Positions 1 to 7,738 of a DNA stretch of 46,111 bases are shown in pieces (position 1 is the first letter of the stretch; every line of letters starts with the position of its first letter). Made by a program: the position numbers and the translations under genes. This stretch comes from Gammaproteobacteria bacterium UBA2810 (GTDB lineage: Bacteria > Pseudomonadota > Gammaproteobacteria > Enterobacterales > Succinivibrionaceae): positions 1 through 46,111 of the forward strand of contig DEHC01000014.1 of NCBI GenBank assembly GCA_002351705.1, given 5' to 3'. Under the pieces are notes generated by a model. It was not told where the DNA came from and did not search any database. It saw only the letters and a list, made by a program, of their open reading frames with translations.

Positions 1-1073
1 AAATAAAGCCTGCCCCTGCTGTCTGCTCTGCACAGCATCCCGCCCTGCCTTACTGGCTGGCCATCCTTTATCCCGCAGCTGCCTGACGATGTGACAGCCA
101 TGAAACCGGCTGCTCCGGGACTGCCAGCTGCCTCTGACAGTCTGACATCAGAAAAATTTCCGGGAACCCTTACCATGGTGCGCCCGCGGCTGAAGAAGCT
201 TCTGCTTCCGGCCACCTGTCCGAAATCCGGCGATCCGGAAACTTCTGCATTGAACATGACCGGCTGCCGGCTGTCGGCAATGACGGTGAATTCTCCCGGG
301 ACAAAAAGCCGGCCTCCTGTATGGAGCACCAGTGCAAGCATTCCTCCGAGCATAATGGCGGTGACAATGCGATGCGCCGGCGATTTGCCGAGAGAAGGGC
401 TGTCCTTTCCCTCTTCATTGCCAGGAGAAGTAAATACGGATTTATGAAAGGCAGAACAGAGCAGAATCAGGGAAACGAGCAGTACTGAAATTATCACCGC
501 ATCAGGATACTTTACTGTCTCCCCCGGCACAGGCTCAACTCTGAAGCTGCAGTCAAGATCAAACGATGCCGAGTCGGAGGTGATCCTGAGAGCAATCAGG
601 CCGTTCTCTCTGTTTTTCAGGATTTTGAAACCGTGCATATTCCTGAACATGGAGAAATCGCTGCCGTCAAATATTCGCCTTCCCTGAAGTGAGATGGATT
701 TGAGGTAAAATTCATCACCGTTGCTGCCGCGCAGCTGCAGCCTGATCCCGTGGTAATTCCCGGCAGGCAGATCTGACGAGAGATTCACAAAGGAAGGCGT
801 GCCTGGCAGGATATCAACATAAGTGCTGCCGGACCGGCACGGCTGGCCTGTTTCGGAATAAATGCAGCCATGCACAAAGTTGAATGAGGTCTTCCCTACT
901 ACAGACCTCATTTCAAGCTGCAGTGAATATGACGGCAGATGCGATCCAGTCCGGGCAGATCTGGTTGCGTAATACAAAAGGAAGCTGGCTGCTGCTGTAA
1001 TGATAAGCAGTACAATTATGAATAATCTCTCAGACCCGAAAGTTTTCAGACTGCCTGATTTAACAGATCCCAT
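1..1073 (-). CDS. LTA synthase-like sulfatase / phosphoglycerol transferase paralogue, N-terminal part (runs off left edge)
   Basis: An open frame starts at ATG 1073 and runs off the window at base 1 (357 complete codons). By eye it aligns along its whole length with the N-terminal third of the two full proteins at 39667-45651. Shared features are one membrane segment (about residues 16-36), an extracytoplasmic domain with a cysteine pair (C70, C79), the stretch IFDGSDFSMFRN, a second membrane segment (about 191-210), a third (about 236-256) and the start of a second extracytoplasmic domain containing SPDF and GSCGIKDG. The sulfatase domain itself would lie outside the window, so the enzymatic call rests on the paralogues. 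Codons and base composition are visibly less GC-rich than in its neighbours. No good ribosome binding site precedes the ATG. It lies directly downstream of the flgG terminator. Confidence 0.8.
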   Translation of the reverse strand, partial: MGSVKSGSLKTFGSERLFIIVLLIITAAASFLLYYATRSARTGSHLPSYSLQLEMRSVVGKTSFNFVHGCIYSETGQPCRSGSTYVDILPGTPSFVNLSSDLPAGNYHGIRLQLRGSNGDEFYLKSISLQGRRIFDGSDFSMFRNMHGFKILKNRENGLIALRITSDSASFDLDCSFRVEPVPGETVKYPDAVIISVLLVSLILLCSAFHKSVFTSPGNEEGKDSPSLGKSPAHRIVTAIMLGGMLALVLHTGGRLFVPGEFTVIADSRQPVMFNAEVSGSPDFGQVAGSRSFFSRGRTMVRVPGNFSDVRLSEAAGSPGAAGFMAVTSSGSCGIKDGQPVRQGGMLCRADSRGRLY

Positions 1074-1377
1074 AAGAAACACAACCGAACAGCGGAACAA
1101 AACATAACACCTGTCACGCGATGCGGACACAAAGCAGGACAGGACCCCAGACCGGACGCCTCATCGCCCTTAAGTGATTGACGCATTCACATACGGGATT
1201 AACGAGGATGTCTTCCTGTGCTTATGCCATGAGGCATGGCGCAATGAGAACATTATATTACCGGCGTTTTTTTTATGGAAACATGCGTGGAATCTCCCAG
1301 GCTGATGGCTCCCTGCATGAGCGTTACAGGTCATGCCTCAAAAGGGGCCTGAACTGGGCATTTTCACGAAGCTCCAT
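1074..1377. other. Intergenic region upstream of the left-edge sulfatase paralogue
   Basis: No credible gene is seen in this gap of about 300 bases. It holds a candidate minus-strand promoter (TATAAT at 1252-1257, TTTCCA at 1276-1281, 18-base spacer) and a small inverted repeat, GCCATG-AGG-CATGGC, at 1226-1240. Both are weak evidence by themselves. The promoter would leave a leader of roughly 170 bases before the ATG at 1073. Confidence 0.35.
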
Positions 1378-1413
1378 AAAAAAAACGGCGATCTCCCGCA
1401 AGACCGCCGTTTT
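1378..1413 (-). terminator. Rho-independent terminator after flgG
   Basis: The stem AAAACGGCG (1382-1390) pairs with CGCCGTTTT (1405-1413) and is followed on the minus strand by a run of eight T. It lies 27 bases past the flgG stop. It marks the end of the flagellar transcription unit at flgG. Confidence 0.85.
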
Positions 1414-1439
1414 CGTCAGACATAGCTTAAGTCCGGATT

Positions 1440-2228
1440 TTAGGTGCGCTGGATGAGGTTGCTCATCATGTCGTCCACGGTCGATAGCACCTTGGAGTTC
1501 ATCTCGTAGATCCTCTGGCTCTGGATGAGGTTGACAAGCTCCTCTGTGACATTGACGTTAGAGGTCTCGAGCATGCCCTGCTTGATGGCGCCCATGCCGT
1601 CCTGCCCGGCAGTACCCTGCTGCGGCGCGCCGGATGCGGCGGTCTCGGTGTAGAGGTTCTCGCCTATCGCGTTGAGCCCCGCAGGATTGATGAAGGAGGA
1701 GATGTTGAGCTGCCCGAGGACCTGCGCCTCGGCCTGATCTGCGATCTGTACCGACACGGTTCCGTCGTTGCCGATGGTGATTGACTCGGCGTTCTCCGGG
1801 ACCTGGATCTCAGGCTGGATGACATAGCCCATGCCGGAGGTGACGATGGTGCCCTCGTCATTGAGCGTCCACTGGCCGTTCCTTGTATAGGCGGTGGTTC
1901 CGTCAGGAAGCTCGACCTCGAAGAAGCCCTTTCCGGAAATCATCACGTCAAGGGAGTTGTCAGTGGTCTCGACGTCGCCCTGGGTGTGGCACTTCTGGGT
2001 TGCGACAACCTTGGCGCCCGCGCCGAGCTGCAGTCCGTTCGGGAGGTTGGTGTCCGCGGAGGACCTGCCGCCCGGCTGGTTGATGTTCTGGTAGAGGAGG
2101 TCCTCGAAAATGGCGCGGCCCTTCTTGTATCCTACGGTCGAGGCGTTCGCGAGGTTGTGGGACGTTACGTCGATGTTGGTCTGCTGCGCGTCGAGACCGG
2201 TCTTGCAAATCCAGAGTGCGGGTATCAT
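1440..2228 (-). CDS. flgG: Flagellar distal rod protein FlgG
   Basis: This 262-residue protein forms the distal rod of the flagellar basal body. The length matches the family (260 in Salmonella). The N-terminus has the family pattern (IPALWICKTGLDAQQTN, then SHNLANASTVGYKK at 23-36), and the C-terminal coiled-coil region has ETSNVNVTEELVNLIQSQR, as in rod/hook proteins. It follows flgF by 71 bases with no promoter-like element between them, so the two are probably co-transcribed. It has two cysteines (C8 and C80), which is unusual for an axial flagellar protein. flgH, flgI and flgJ normally follow flgG; here a terminator and a sulfatase gene follow instead. Confidence 0.97.
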   Translation of the reverse strand: MIPALWICKTGLDAQQTNIDVTSHNLANASTVGYKKGRAIFEDLLYQNINQPGGRSSADTNLPNGLQLGAGAKVVATQKCHTQGDVETTDNSLDVMISGKGFFEVELPDGTTAYTRNGQWTLNDEGTIVTSGMGYVIQPEIQVPENAESITIGNDGTVSVQIADQAEAQVLGQLNISSFINPAGLNAIGENLYTETAASGAPQQGTAGQDGMGAIKQGMLETSNVNVTEELVNLIQSQRIYEMNSKVLSTVDDMMSNLIQRT

Positions 2229-2299
2229 GGTTCTGTCTCCAGTTAGTCTTCCAGGTTCAAAGTCTGGGCTGTTTCATTGATTGCAATTATCATGCCTGT

Positions 2300-3046
2300 T
2301 TATGCACCGGGTCTCAGGAGCTGGTTCTGGCTCTCGTCCATTTCCTTTGCGGTGCTCATCATCTTCACCTGCATGTCATACTGGCGCTGTATCCTGATGA
2401 GCGAGGTCATCTCGTCGACGACATTGACGTTGCTTGACTCGAGCGCGCCGTTGATGAGCCTCACGTCCTCGCTCTCCCCGGCAGTCGCGCCGCTCCTGAG
2501 GCGGAAGAGCCCGTCGGTGCCGCGGTACATTGCGGTCTTCTCCGGGTTCACGAGCTTTATCCTCTGGTATTCCTCGAAGACCTCGGAGCCCTCGCCGTCC
2601 GGCCTGCCGCCGACCGTGCCGTCCTGGTTGATCTCAATCTTCGAGAGGGCCGGAAGCTCGATGTGCTCGCCGGAGTCGTCAAGCACCGCCCTGCCGTCAG
2701 AGGTTCTGAGCGTTCCGTCCTGGTCGAGGACGAGGCTTCCCATACGGGTATAGGCCTCGTTGCCGTCCGCGTCCTCGACTGCAATCCAGCCGTCGCCCTT
2801 CACCGCGACGTCAAGCTCGCGGCCTGTCGTCTCGATGGCGCCCGATGACATGTTCTGCCCCGGCTGCTCGGCCATGGAGAACACCCTTGTAGGGAGCCCC
2901 TCGCCGTAGGCCTGCATGGCCCTCGCGTTCTCGAAGTCGGCCTTGAAGCCGATGGTGGAGGCATTCGCGAGGTTGTTGCTCCGTACGGCAAGCGCGTTCA
3001 TGTTCTCCTTGGCGCCTGACATTGCGATATAAAGAAGATTGTCCAT
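2300..3046 (-). CDS. flgF: Flagellar proximal rod protein FlgF
   Basis: FlgF is a proximal rod subunit of the basal body. The start was set at ATG 3046 (MDNLLYIAMSGAKENM) rather than further upstream, because this is the family N-terminus, GGGAGG lies just upstream and the sigma-54 element lies another 50 bases away. The product is 248 residues. The N-terminal NNLANASTIGFKADF and the C-terminal ESSNVNVVDEMTSLIRIQRQYD are the paired helices that assemble into the axial structure. The middle has the FlgE/F/G-type ELDVAVKGDGWIAV and YTRMGSLVLDQDGTL strands. It is preceded by flgE, hairpins and its own candidate RpoN promoter, and followed by flgG. Confidence 0.96.
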   Translation of the reverse strand: MDNLLYIAMSGAKENMNALAVRSNNLANASTIGFKADFENARAMQAYGEGLPTRVFSMAEQPGQNMSSGAIETTGRELDVAVKGDGWIAVEDADGNEAYTRMGSLVLDQDGTLRTSDGRAVLDDSGEHIELPALSKIEINQDGTVGGRPDGEGSEVFEEYQRIKLVNPEKTAMYRGTDGLFRLRSGATAGESEDVRLINGALESSNVNVVDEMTSLIRIQRQYDMQVKMMSTAKEMDESQNQLLRPGA

Positions 3047-3094
3047 CCCTGCCTCCCGGCTTTCTGTAATTCTGCAAACTGATGCTGGAGATAA

Positions 3095-3110
3095 AGCAAA
3101 GGACGTGCCA
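3095..3110 (-). promoter_or_regulatory. Sigma-54 (RpoN) promoter of flgF-flgG
   Basis: The minus strand reads TGGCAC-GTCCT-TTGCT, an exact match to the consensus TGGCAC-N5-TTGCW with the GG and GC doublets at the required spacing. Transcription would start about 38 bases before the flgF ATG. The same motif lies upstream of flgE, flgB, flgO and flgT. Confidence 0.8.
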
Positions 3111-3173
3111 GAAAAGATAAAAAGCCCGCTGGAGGCTCTGAAAAAGGAAGAAGAGGGAGTGAAGACTGGAAAC

Positions 3174-3243
3174 CGCCGCCCCGGGAGGGGCGGCGTCAGA
3201 ATTCCGGCAGGCAAGCAGGAACCTGCCGGTTCTCCGGCGCCGG
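3174..3243 (-). terminator. Cluster of hairpins in the flgE-flgF gap
   Basis: Three GC-rich inverted repeats follow the flgE stop. They are CCGGCGCCGG (3234-3243), CCGGCAGG/CCTGCCGG (3204-3211 with 3222-3229) and CGCCGCCCC/GGGGCGGCG with a GGGA loop (3174-3182 with 3187-3195). The last is followed only by TTT on the minus strand, so it may attenuate transcription or protect the flgE message rather than terminate fully. Confidence 0.5.
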
Positions 3244-3248
3244 ATTTT

Positions 3249-4631
3249 TTACTGGATCTGCAGTATGGTGTTCATGATCGTGCTCTCGGCTGTCAGGGAC
3301 TTGGAGTTCGCCTGATAGTTGCGCTGCGCCTCGATAAGCTCGACCAGCTCGTTGGAGAGGTTGGTGTTCGAGTCCTCGAGTGCTGACGACTCAATCTTGC
3401 CGCAGATGCCGACGCCGGCCTGGGAGGGAACAGCCTCTCCGGATGCTACCGACTGCTTCCAGCAGGTGTCGCCGATCTGGGTGAGGCCCTGCTGGTTCTG
3501 GAAGGTCGCCATCGCGATCTTGCCGAGTGTCGTGGTCTGGGAGTTCGAGTAGCTTGCGGTTACAAGTCCGTCCGACGCAATCTCGACGCCGGTCAGCTGC
3601 CCGACGGTCGATCCGTCCTGGTCAAGCTTCGCGACGGAGAACGGGGATGCGTACTGGGTGAGCCCGGCGAAGTTGAAGTCGATGACCTGGTCTCCGTCGC
3701 AGGATCCGTCAAGCACTCCCGCGCCCTCCTCGCCCTCCTCGCCGAGCTTCTCGGTCTTGATGTACTGGGGGACGGTCTTGGAGCCCTTCACCGTATTGTC
3801 GATGAGCTGTCCGTTCGAGTCAAACTGCAGCTGCGCGCACTTGATGTCGTAGGTCTTGACCTCGGTTCCGGTGGTGTCGGTGTACTTGGTGTCAATGCCG
3901 TTCTGGATGTCAACAGGCTTCCCGTCCATGAAGATGTACATCTGCCAGGTGTTGGTCGACGCGGCCGCCTTGTTGCTGAGATCCTGGTTGCTCTTCAGGA
4001 AGTAGTAGGTTGCGGTGTGGTCATTGCCGAGCGAGTCATAGGTTACGACCGAGGTCGACGCGGAGAAGGTCGATGAGTCGTTCGGATCGAACTTCTCCGG
4101 CGAGGAGATCGGGTCGGTGTTCGCGGGCAGGTTCATTGACGACACAACCTTGGAGGTCATGGTCGGGCGTCCGGCGGTGCTCGGGATCTGGAGGGCCTTG
4201 GTGGAGTCAAGGCTCACTGACTTCACCGTGCCGTCATCGTTGGTGTCATAGACCTGGAGGTAGTCGCCCTGCGGGGTTACGACGTAGCCCTCGTTGTTGA
4301 CCTCGAGCGCTCCAGCCCGGGTGTAGGTCCTGGTCTGGCTGTTGACCTGCGGCGAGAGGACGAGGAAGCCGTCGCCCTTGATGGCGATGTCGAGGGTGTT
4401 CTGGGTGGACTCGATGGAGCCCTGGTGGAACTGCTGCGCGACTGTCGCGGTGGTTACGCCGTTGCCGACCGTGGTCTTGGCGTTCGAGAAGATCGACTGC
4501 GAGTAGACATCAGCGAACTCGGCGCGCGAGCACTTGAAGCCGATGGTGTTGACGTTGGCGATGTTGTTGGCGGTTACATCAAGGTGCTTCTGCGAAGCAT
4601 TGAGTCCGCTGAGTGCGGTATTGAATGACAT
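3249..4631 (-). CDS. flgE: Flagellar hook protein FlgE
   Basis: This is the hook subunit, polymerised outside the cell under the FlgD cap. The start was set at ATG 4631 (MSFNTALSGLNASQKHLDV), which has AAGGAG at good spacing; the open frame extends 100 codons upstream, but that part overlaps the sigma-54 promoter and the preceding gene. The protein has 460 residues, within the family range. The N-terminal ANNIANVNTIGFK and the C-terminal LSNELVELIEAQRNYQANSK form the D0 helices. The middle contains the DIAIKGDGFLVL and YTRAGALEVNNEGYVV strands. Five cysteines (34, 265, 311, 390, 410) are present, whereas Salmonella-type hooks have none. It heads a probable flgE-F-G unit with its own RpoN promoter. 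Confidence 0.97.
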   Translation of the reverse strand: MSFNTALSGLNASQKHLDVTANNIANVNTIGFKCSRAEFADVYSQSIFSNAKTTVGNGVTTATVAQQFHQGSIESTQNTLDIAIKGDGFLVLSPQVNSQTRTYTRAGALEVNNEGYVVTPQGDYLQVYDTNDDGTVKSVSLDSTKALQIPSTAGRPTMTSKVVSSMNLPANTDPISSPEKFDPNDSSTFSASTSVVTYDSLGNDHTATYYFLKSNQDLSNKAAASTNTWQMYIFMDGKPVDIQNGIDTKYTDTTGTEVKTYDIKCAQLQFDSNGQLIDNTVKGSKTVPQYIKTEKLGEEGEEGAGVLDGSCDGDQVIDFNFAGLTQYASPFSVAKLDQDGSTVGQLTGVEIASDGLVTASYSNSQTTTLGKIAMATFQNQQGLTQIGDTCWKQSVASGEAVPSQAGVGICGKIESSALEDSNTNLSNELVELIEAQRNYQANSKSLTAESTIMNTILQIQ

Positions 4632-4681
4632 AGTTAACTCCTTCGGCCCGGAGGCCCCTGCTTGAATTCTGCAGTCATTAA

Positions 4682-4697
4682 AGCAAAATGAGTGCCA
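4682..4697 (-). promoter_or_regulatory. Sigma-54 (RpoN) promoter of flgE
   Basis: The minus strand reads TGGCAC-TCATT-TTGCT, a perfect sigma-54 consensus with correct spacing. It ends about 50 bases before the flgE ATG, giving a leader of roughly 40 bases. It separates flgE from the upstream C39-like gene. Confidence 0.82.
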
Positions 4698-4812
4698 GCT
4701 TCTGAAAGAACCTTTCCGGGCGCGGGAAAACACGCATGAGCAAAGCCTCCGGGAGAGGCGGCAGGAGAATTCTGATGTGAGAAAAGAAAGAGGATCCGGT
4801 TTTCTGACAGTA

Positions 4813-4834
4813 TGCCGGCGCAGCTGCGCCGGCA
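4813..4834 (-). terminator. Perfect 22-base palindrome after the C39-like gene
   Basis: TGCCGGCGCAG and its exact complement CTGCGCCGGCA lie 8 bases past the stop codon of the gene at 4843-5913. No T run follows on the minus strand, so this is a strong hairpin that may stabilise the 3' end or terminate weakly. Confidence 0.5.
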
Positions 4835-4842
4835 GTGAGGCG

Positions 4843-5913
4843 CTACTCGAAGGGGACGTAGCCGAGGCCGCGGATCCCGGCTGCCTCGCTGTCGGGGACT
4901 GCAGTGCCGCCCTTGAATCCGCTCGAGACAAGATAGTACCCAGTCATCTCATGCCTGAGCCCGCTCTCGCTCACCGCACGGGGAAAGCCGGCAACCGCGT
5001 CCTCAATCCTGATGATCTTGCCCCGGACATTACCTGTGATTGCCGCGAAATGGCCGGACCTCAGATAGGCGACTGACGGGACCGGAATGTCCTTGTCATC
5101 CTTTATCACCATGAGCTTCTCGTTGTACTTCCCCGCGATGTTGCGGAGCTCAAGAAGCGAGAAGCCGTCCTTCGGCGCGTCGATTGCCATGATGCTCTCC
5201 GAGAACTTCTCCGGAAGGAGCTTCGAGAGCGCGAACGTCCCGCTCCTGAAGGATTTCTCCGGCTTGTTCCTTATATCCCAGAGGCGGTACTTCGCCCAGG
5301 CGGCCTGCTTCACCGCCCTTGCCGAGAAGTGCTCGTCCTCGTGGACGAGGAGCTTCGCCACCTCGTCGGCGTTGCCGAGCCTTGCGTGGAGGCTGAGCAG
5401 CGAGGCATAGATGCTGTCGTAAATCCGTCCTGCGTAGGTGCGGGTGTCCTCGGGGAACTCGCCGCCGTTCTGCCTGAGGTACTGCCTGAACCCCGAGTTT
5501 GCCGCGGAGAAGGCCCCCGCAGCGTCCGAGTACCTGCCGCCGAGCTCAAGCGCCAGCCCCATGCAGTAATAAAGGGAAGGGTTCCAGGCAGAGCCAGGGT
5601 GGTTCCTGATCCAGTTCCAGATCTCGTCAGGCGGTACGCCCCGCTTCGCTGACTCATAGACCGCGAGGAATTTCCTGATCTCCGAAGCCTCCTCAGCAGT
5701 GGAGCCGCCGAGAGGAACGAGCTTCTCCCCGAGCGAGGATGACTTGAGGAACACCTGACCTGAAGCGTCCGTGTCGACGCCGAGCCTTGCGTACTCTGCG
5801 CCCCTGCTCCCTGCGGTCTGCTCACCGCCAGCTGCCTGCGCCTGCCACGAGGCGGCCGCAGTGAAGCCTGCTGCCGCGAGGATAAGCGCCATGATTGCGG
5901 TAAACCTTGACAT
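4843..5913 (-). CDS. Secreted TPR-like protein with a degenerate C39-peptidase-like domain, inserted between flgD and flgE
   Basis: I recognise no named family for this 356-residue protein. Residues 1-28 look like a Sec signal peptide (basic start, hydrophobic core, AQA-A), which places it in the periplasm. Residues about 75-215 are helical and repeat-like (YYCMGLALELGGRYSDAAGAF), resembling tetratricopeptide repeats. Residues about 221-331 follow the order of a C39 bacteriocin-processing peptidase fold: FRSGTFALSKLL where the catalytic Cys motif should be, then a GFSLLEL helix, then P-x-V-A-Y-x-R-x-GHFAAITG with H288, then ED with D305, then GYYLV. The expected cysteine is Ser224 (codon AGC), so a normal thiol-protease activity is unlikely. 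It lies between the flgD hairpin and the flgE promoter. Its role in rod or hook building, if any, is inference. Confidence 0.6.
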   Translation of the reverse strand: MSRFTAIMALILAAAGFTAAASWQAQAAGGEQTAGSRGAEYARLGVDTDASGQVFLKSSSLGEKLVPLGGSTAEEASEIRKFLAVYESAKRGVPPDEIWNWIRNHPGSAWNPSLYYCMGLALELGGRYSDAAGAFSAANSGFRQYLRQNGGEFPEDTRTYAGRIYDSIYASLLSLHARLGNADEVAKLLVHEDEHFSARAVKQAAWAKYRLWDIRNKPEKSFRSGTFALSKLLPEKFSESIMAIDAPKDGFSLLELRNIAGKYNEKLMVIKDDKDIPVPSVAYLRSGHFAAITGNVRGKIIRIEDAVAGFPRAVSESGLRHEMTGYYLVSSGFKGGTAVPDSEAAGIRGLGYVPFE

Positions 5914-6021
5914 GTCTGACCCCGTTAGTTCTTTACTGCGGAGGATTTTAGCGGAGTGCGGCGCCGAATACTAAACGCTGTGTCTAAAATTGAGATGAAA
6001 AAGACGAAAATCCGGCGGCCG

Positions 6022-6037
6022 GGCACAGGGATGCCCA
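6022..6037 (-). promoter_or_regulatory. Weak sigma-54-like element upstream of the C39-like gene
   Basis: The minus strand reads TGGGCA-TCCCT-GTGCC, with the GG and GC doublets at sigma-54 spacing and the same GTGC form as the flgB element. The same bases also form a small hairpin (GGGCA/TGCCC), so the match could be chance. It is about 110 bases before the ATG. Confidence 0.25.
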
Positions 6038-6105
6038 GGAGCGCCGGAAAGCCGGACATGGTCCTCGTTGAAAAAGGAGCTCCGCGTACAGGCAGGCAAT
6101 GATGC

Positions 6106-6136
6106 CGGAAAAGCGGCGCAGCGCGCCGGTTTTCCG
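6106..6136 (-). terminator. Strong hairpin just after flgD
   Basis: CGGAAAA-g-CGGCGC (6106-6119) pairs with GCGCCG-g-TTTTCCG (6123-6136) around a three-base loop, 15 bases after the flgD stop. The arms end in AAAA/TTTT, so it could work as a partial terminator in either direction. It separates flgBCD from the C39-like gene and flgE. Confidence 0.55.
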
Positions 6137-6151
6137 TCACCCGGAGGGACC

Positions 6152-6844
6152 TCAGCCTCCGGCGACCTGCATGATGTCCGCGAGGCCTATCGTGCCGTCG
6201 CGCCCCAGGATGTTGAGCCTCGTCTCCTGGGAGCCGTTTCCGAGCACGACGCTCGAGACGCGGCCGTAAGTGTTGGTCTTGATGCTCTGCGACATGCCGT
6301 TCACAAGCCCGACCGCGCTCACGGTATAGTTGCCTGCCGGGCACTGCGCGCCCTTCATGTCCGTTCCGTCCCAGGCGAAAGGCACATCTCCCGCGTAGGA
6401 GCCGGCGACGCTCTGCTGGTAGACGACCTGCCCGCCTGCGTCAGTGACCGAGACGGTGATGTCCGAGGCGCCAGAATCGCCCGTTGCGATCTGACCCGCG
6501 ATGCCGGTGCCGTTGTTGTAGGCAATGGGGGTCTGGAGGAGGACGTTCTGACCGACAAGGCTCGATGCCATCAGCGACTCGCTCGAGGCCACCGAGCCCT
6601 GGAGATCTGACACCGTGGAGTTGAGGCTGTTGATGCCATCGACCATGGAGAGCTGCGACATCTGGGCGACCATCTCGTTGTTGTCCGAGGGATTGGTCGG
6701 ATCCTGGAAGGAGAGCTCGGTTGTAAGCATCTTGAGGAAGTCCGCCTGGCTGATTTTTGACGATCCGGTCTTCGCGGCCTGCTGCACCGCGGTCTGCCTC
6801 GACTCCGAGGTCGAGAGGCCGATATCACTGTATACTGATGACAT
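6152..6844 (-). CDS. flgD: Flagellar hook cap / hook assembly scaffold FlgD
   Basis: FlgD caps the growing hook and guides FlgE assembly; it is later replaced by hook-filament junction proteins. The 230-residue product has the diagnostic N-terminal motif ISQADFLKMLTTELSFQDPTNP followed by MVAQMSQLSMVDGI. The C-terminal half is the Tudor/FnIII-like part, with FAWDGTDMKGAQCPAGNYTVS and a GRVSSVVLGN strand. It lies 21 bases after flgC on the same strand and is part of the flgBCD unit. Confidence 0.96.
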   Translation of the reverse strand: MSSVYSDIGLSTSESRQTAVQQAAKTGSSKISQADFLKMLTTELSFQDPTNPSDNNEMVAQMSQLSMVDGINSLNSTVSDLQGSVASSESLMASSLVGQNVLLQTPIAYNNGTGIAGQIATGDSGASDITVSVTDAGGQVVYQQSVAGSYAGDVPFAWDGTDMKGAQCPAGNYTVSAVGLVNGMSQSIKTNTYGRVSSVVLGNGSQETRLNILGRDGTIGLADIMQVAGG

Positions 6845-6865
6845 ATCTCTTCTCCTTCAGTCCCT

Positions 6866-7294
6866 CTAGCGGCCGCTGCCGAGCCTCAGGGTCTGGGTGT
6901 AAAGGCTTTTCGCGGTGTCAGCGAGCTGCACGTTGGTCTGGTATGAGCGGCTCGCGCTCATCATGTCGGCAAGCTCCTCGACCGGGTTGACGTTCGGGCG
7001 GTAGATGTAGCCGTCACGGTCAGCGAGCGGATGGTTCGGGTTGTACTCGGCAATCGGCGCCGCGTCGCTCTCGACGATGCCCTCGATGGCGACTCCGGCA
7101 GAGGCCCCGTCAGACGACGGATCCATGGCGTTCTCGAGCATCGAGGCGAAGACCGGATGGCGCGCCCGGTAGGCGGCGCCGGCGCTCGAGGAGACGCTGT
7201 CGGCGTTCGCGAGGTTGCTCGCGGTGGTGTTAAGCCTTACTGACTGGGCTGACATGGCAGTCCCTGCAATATCCATTACATTGAAAAGGCTCAT
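6866..7294 (-). CDS. flgC: Flagellar proximal rod protein FlgC
   Basis: This proximal rod subunit has 142 residues, near the family length of about 134-140. The N-terminal MDIAGTAMSAQSVRLNTTASNLANADSV and the C-terminal NPVEELADMMSASRSYQTNVQ are typical FlgC. The sequence YIYRPNVN before the C-terminal helix is also characteristic. The ATG overlaps the flgB stop by four bases (ATGA), which indicates translational coupling. Confidence 0.96.
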   Translation of the reverse strand: MSLFNVMDIAGTAMSAQSVRLNTTASNLANADSVSSSAGAAYRARHPVFASMLENAMDPSSDGASAGVAIEGIVESDAAPIAEYNPNHPLADRDGYIYRPNVNPVEELADMMSASRSYQTNVQLADTAKSLYTQTLRLGSGR

Positions 7295-7701
7295 GATGCA
7301 TCTCCCTGGATTGCGCGCCTGAACATGGCAATTCTTCCGTTAAGAAACTCGAGCGAGGTCTGGTATCTGAGGCTGTTCTCCATGAACCTCTGCCTCTCCG
7401 CCTGAAGATCAACCGTATTGCCGTCACCGGTGTCAGGCTGCAGAGGGGTGCGGTAGTAGAGCTCGCCGCCGAAGGGCGAGGAGTCGGAGGCGAGGTGGCC
7501 GCTGTCGGTCCTCGCGAGCTGCACTCCGCCCGGCTGCCCGCTCTCGGCCTGCTGCATTACCTCGTCGAAATCTATGTCGCGGGCCTTGTAGCCAGGGGTG
7601 TCGGCATTCGCCATGTTCGCGGCGAGCACCTCGGCCCTTCTCGAGCGCACCGAGAGGGACTCGGGATGGACGCCCATAATTCCGTCAAATGATATATGCA
7701 T
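7291..7701 (-). CDS. flgB: Flagellar proximal rod protein FlgB
   Basis: FlgB is the rod subunit nearest the export gate and MS-ring. The start was set at ATG 7701 (MHISFDGIMGVHPESL) because AGAGG lies upstream of it; the in-frame ATG five codons earlier has no ribosome binding site. The product has 136 residues. Family motifs are RRAEVLAANMANADTPGYKARDIDFDEVM near the N-terminus and RQRFMENSLRYQTSLEFLNGRI near the C-terminus. It is the first gene of flgBCD, read from a sigma-54 type promoter. Confidence 0.96.
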   Translation of the reverse strand: MHISFDGIMGVHPESLSVRSRRAEVLAANMANADTPGYKARDIDFDEVMQQAESGQPGGVQLARTDSGHLASDSSPFGGELYYRTPLQPDTGDGNTVDLQAERQRFMENSLRYQTSLEFLNGRIAMFRRAIQGDAS

Positions 7702-7738
7702 GTCACGCCTCTGCATTATGTTTTGCTGGAATTATGAC

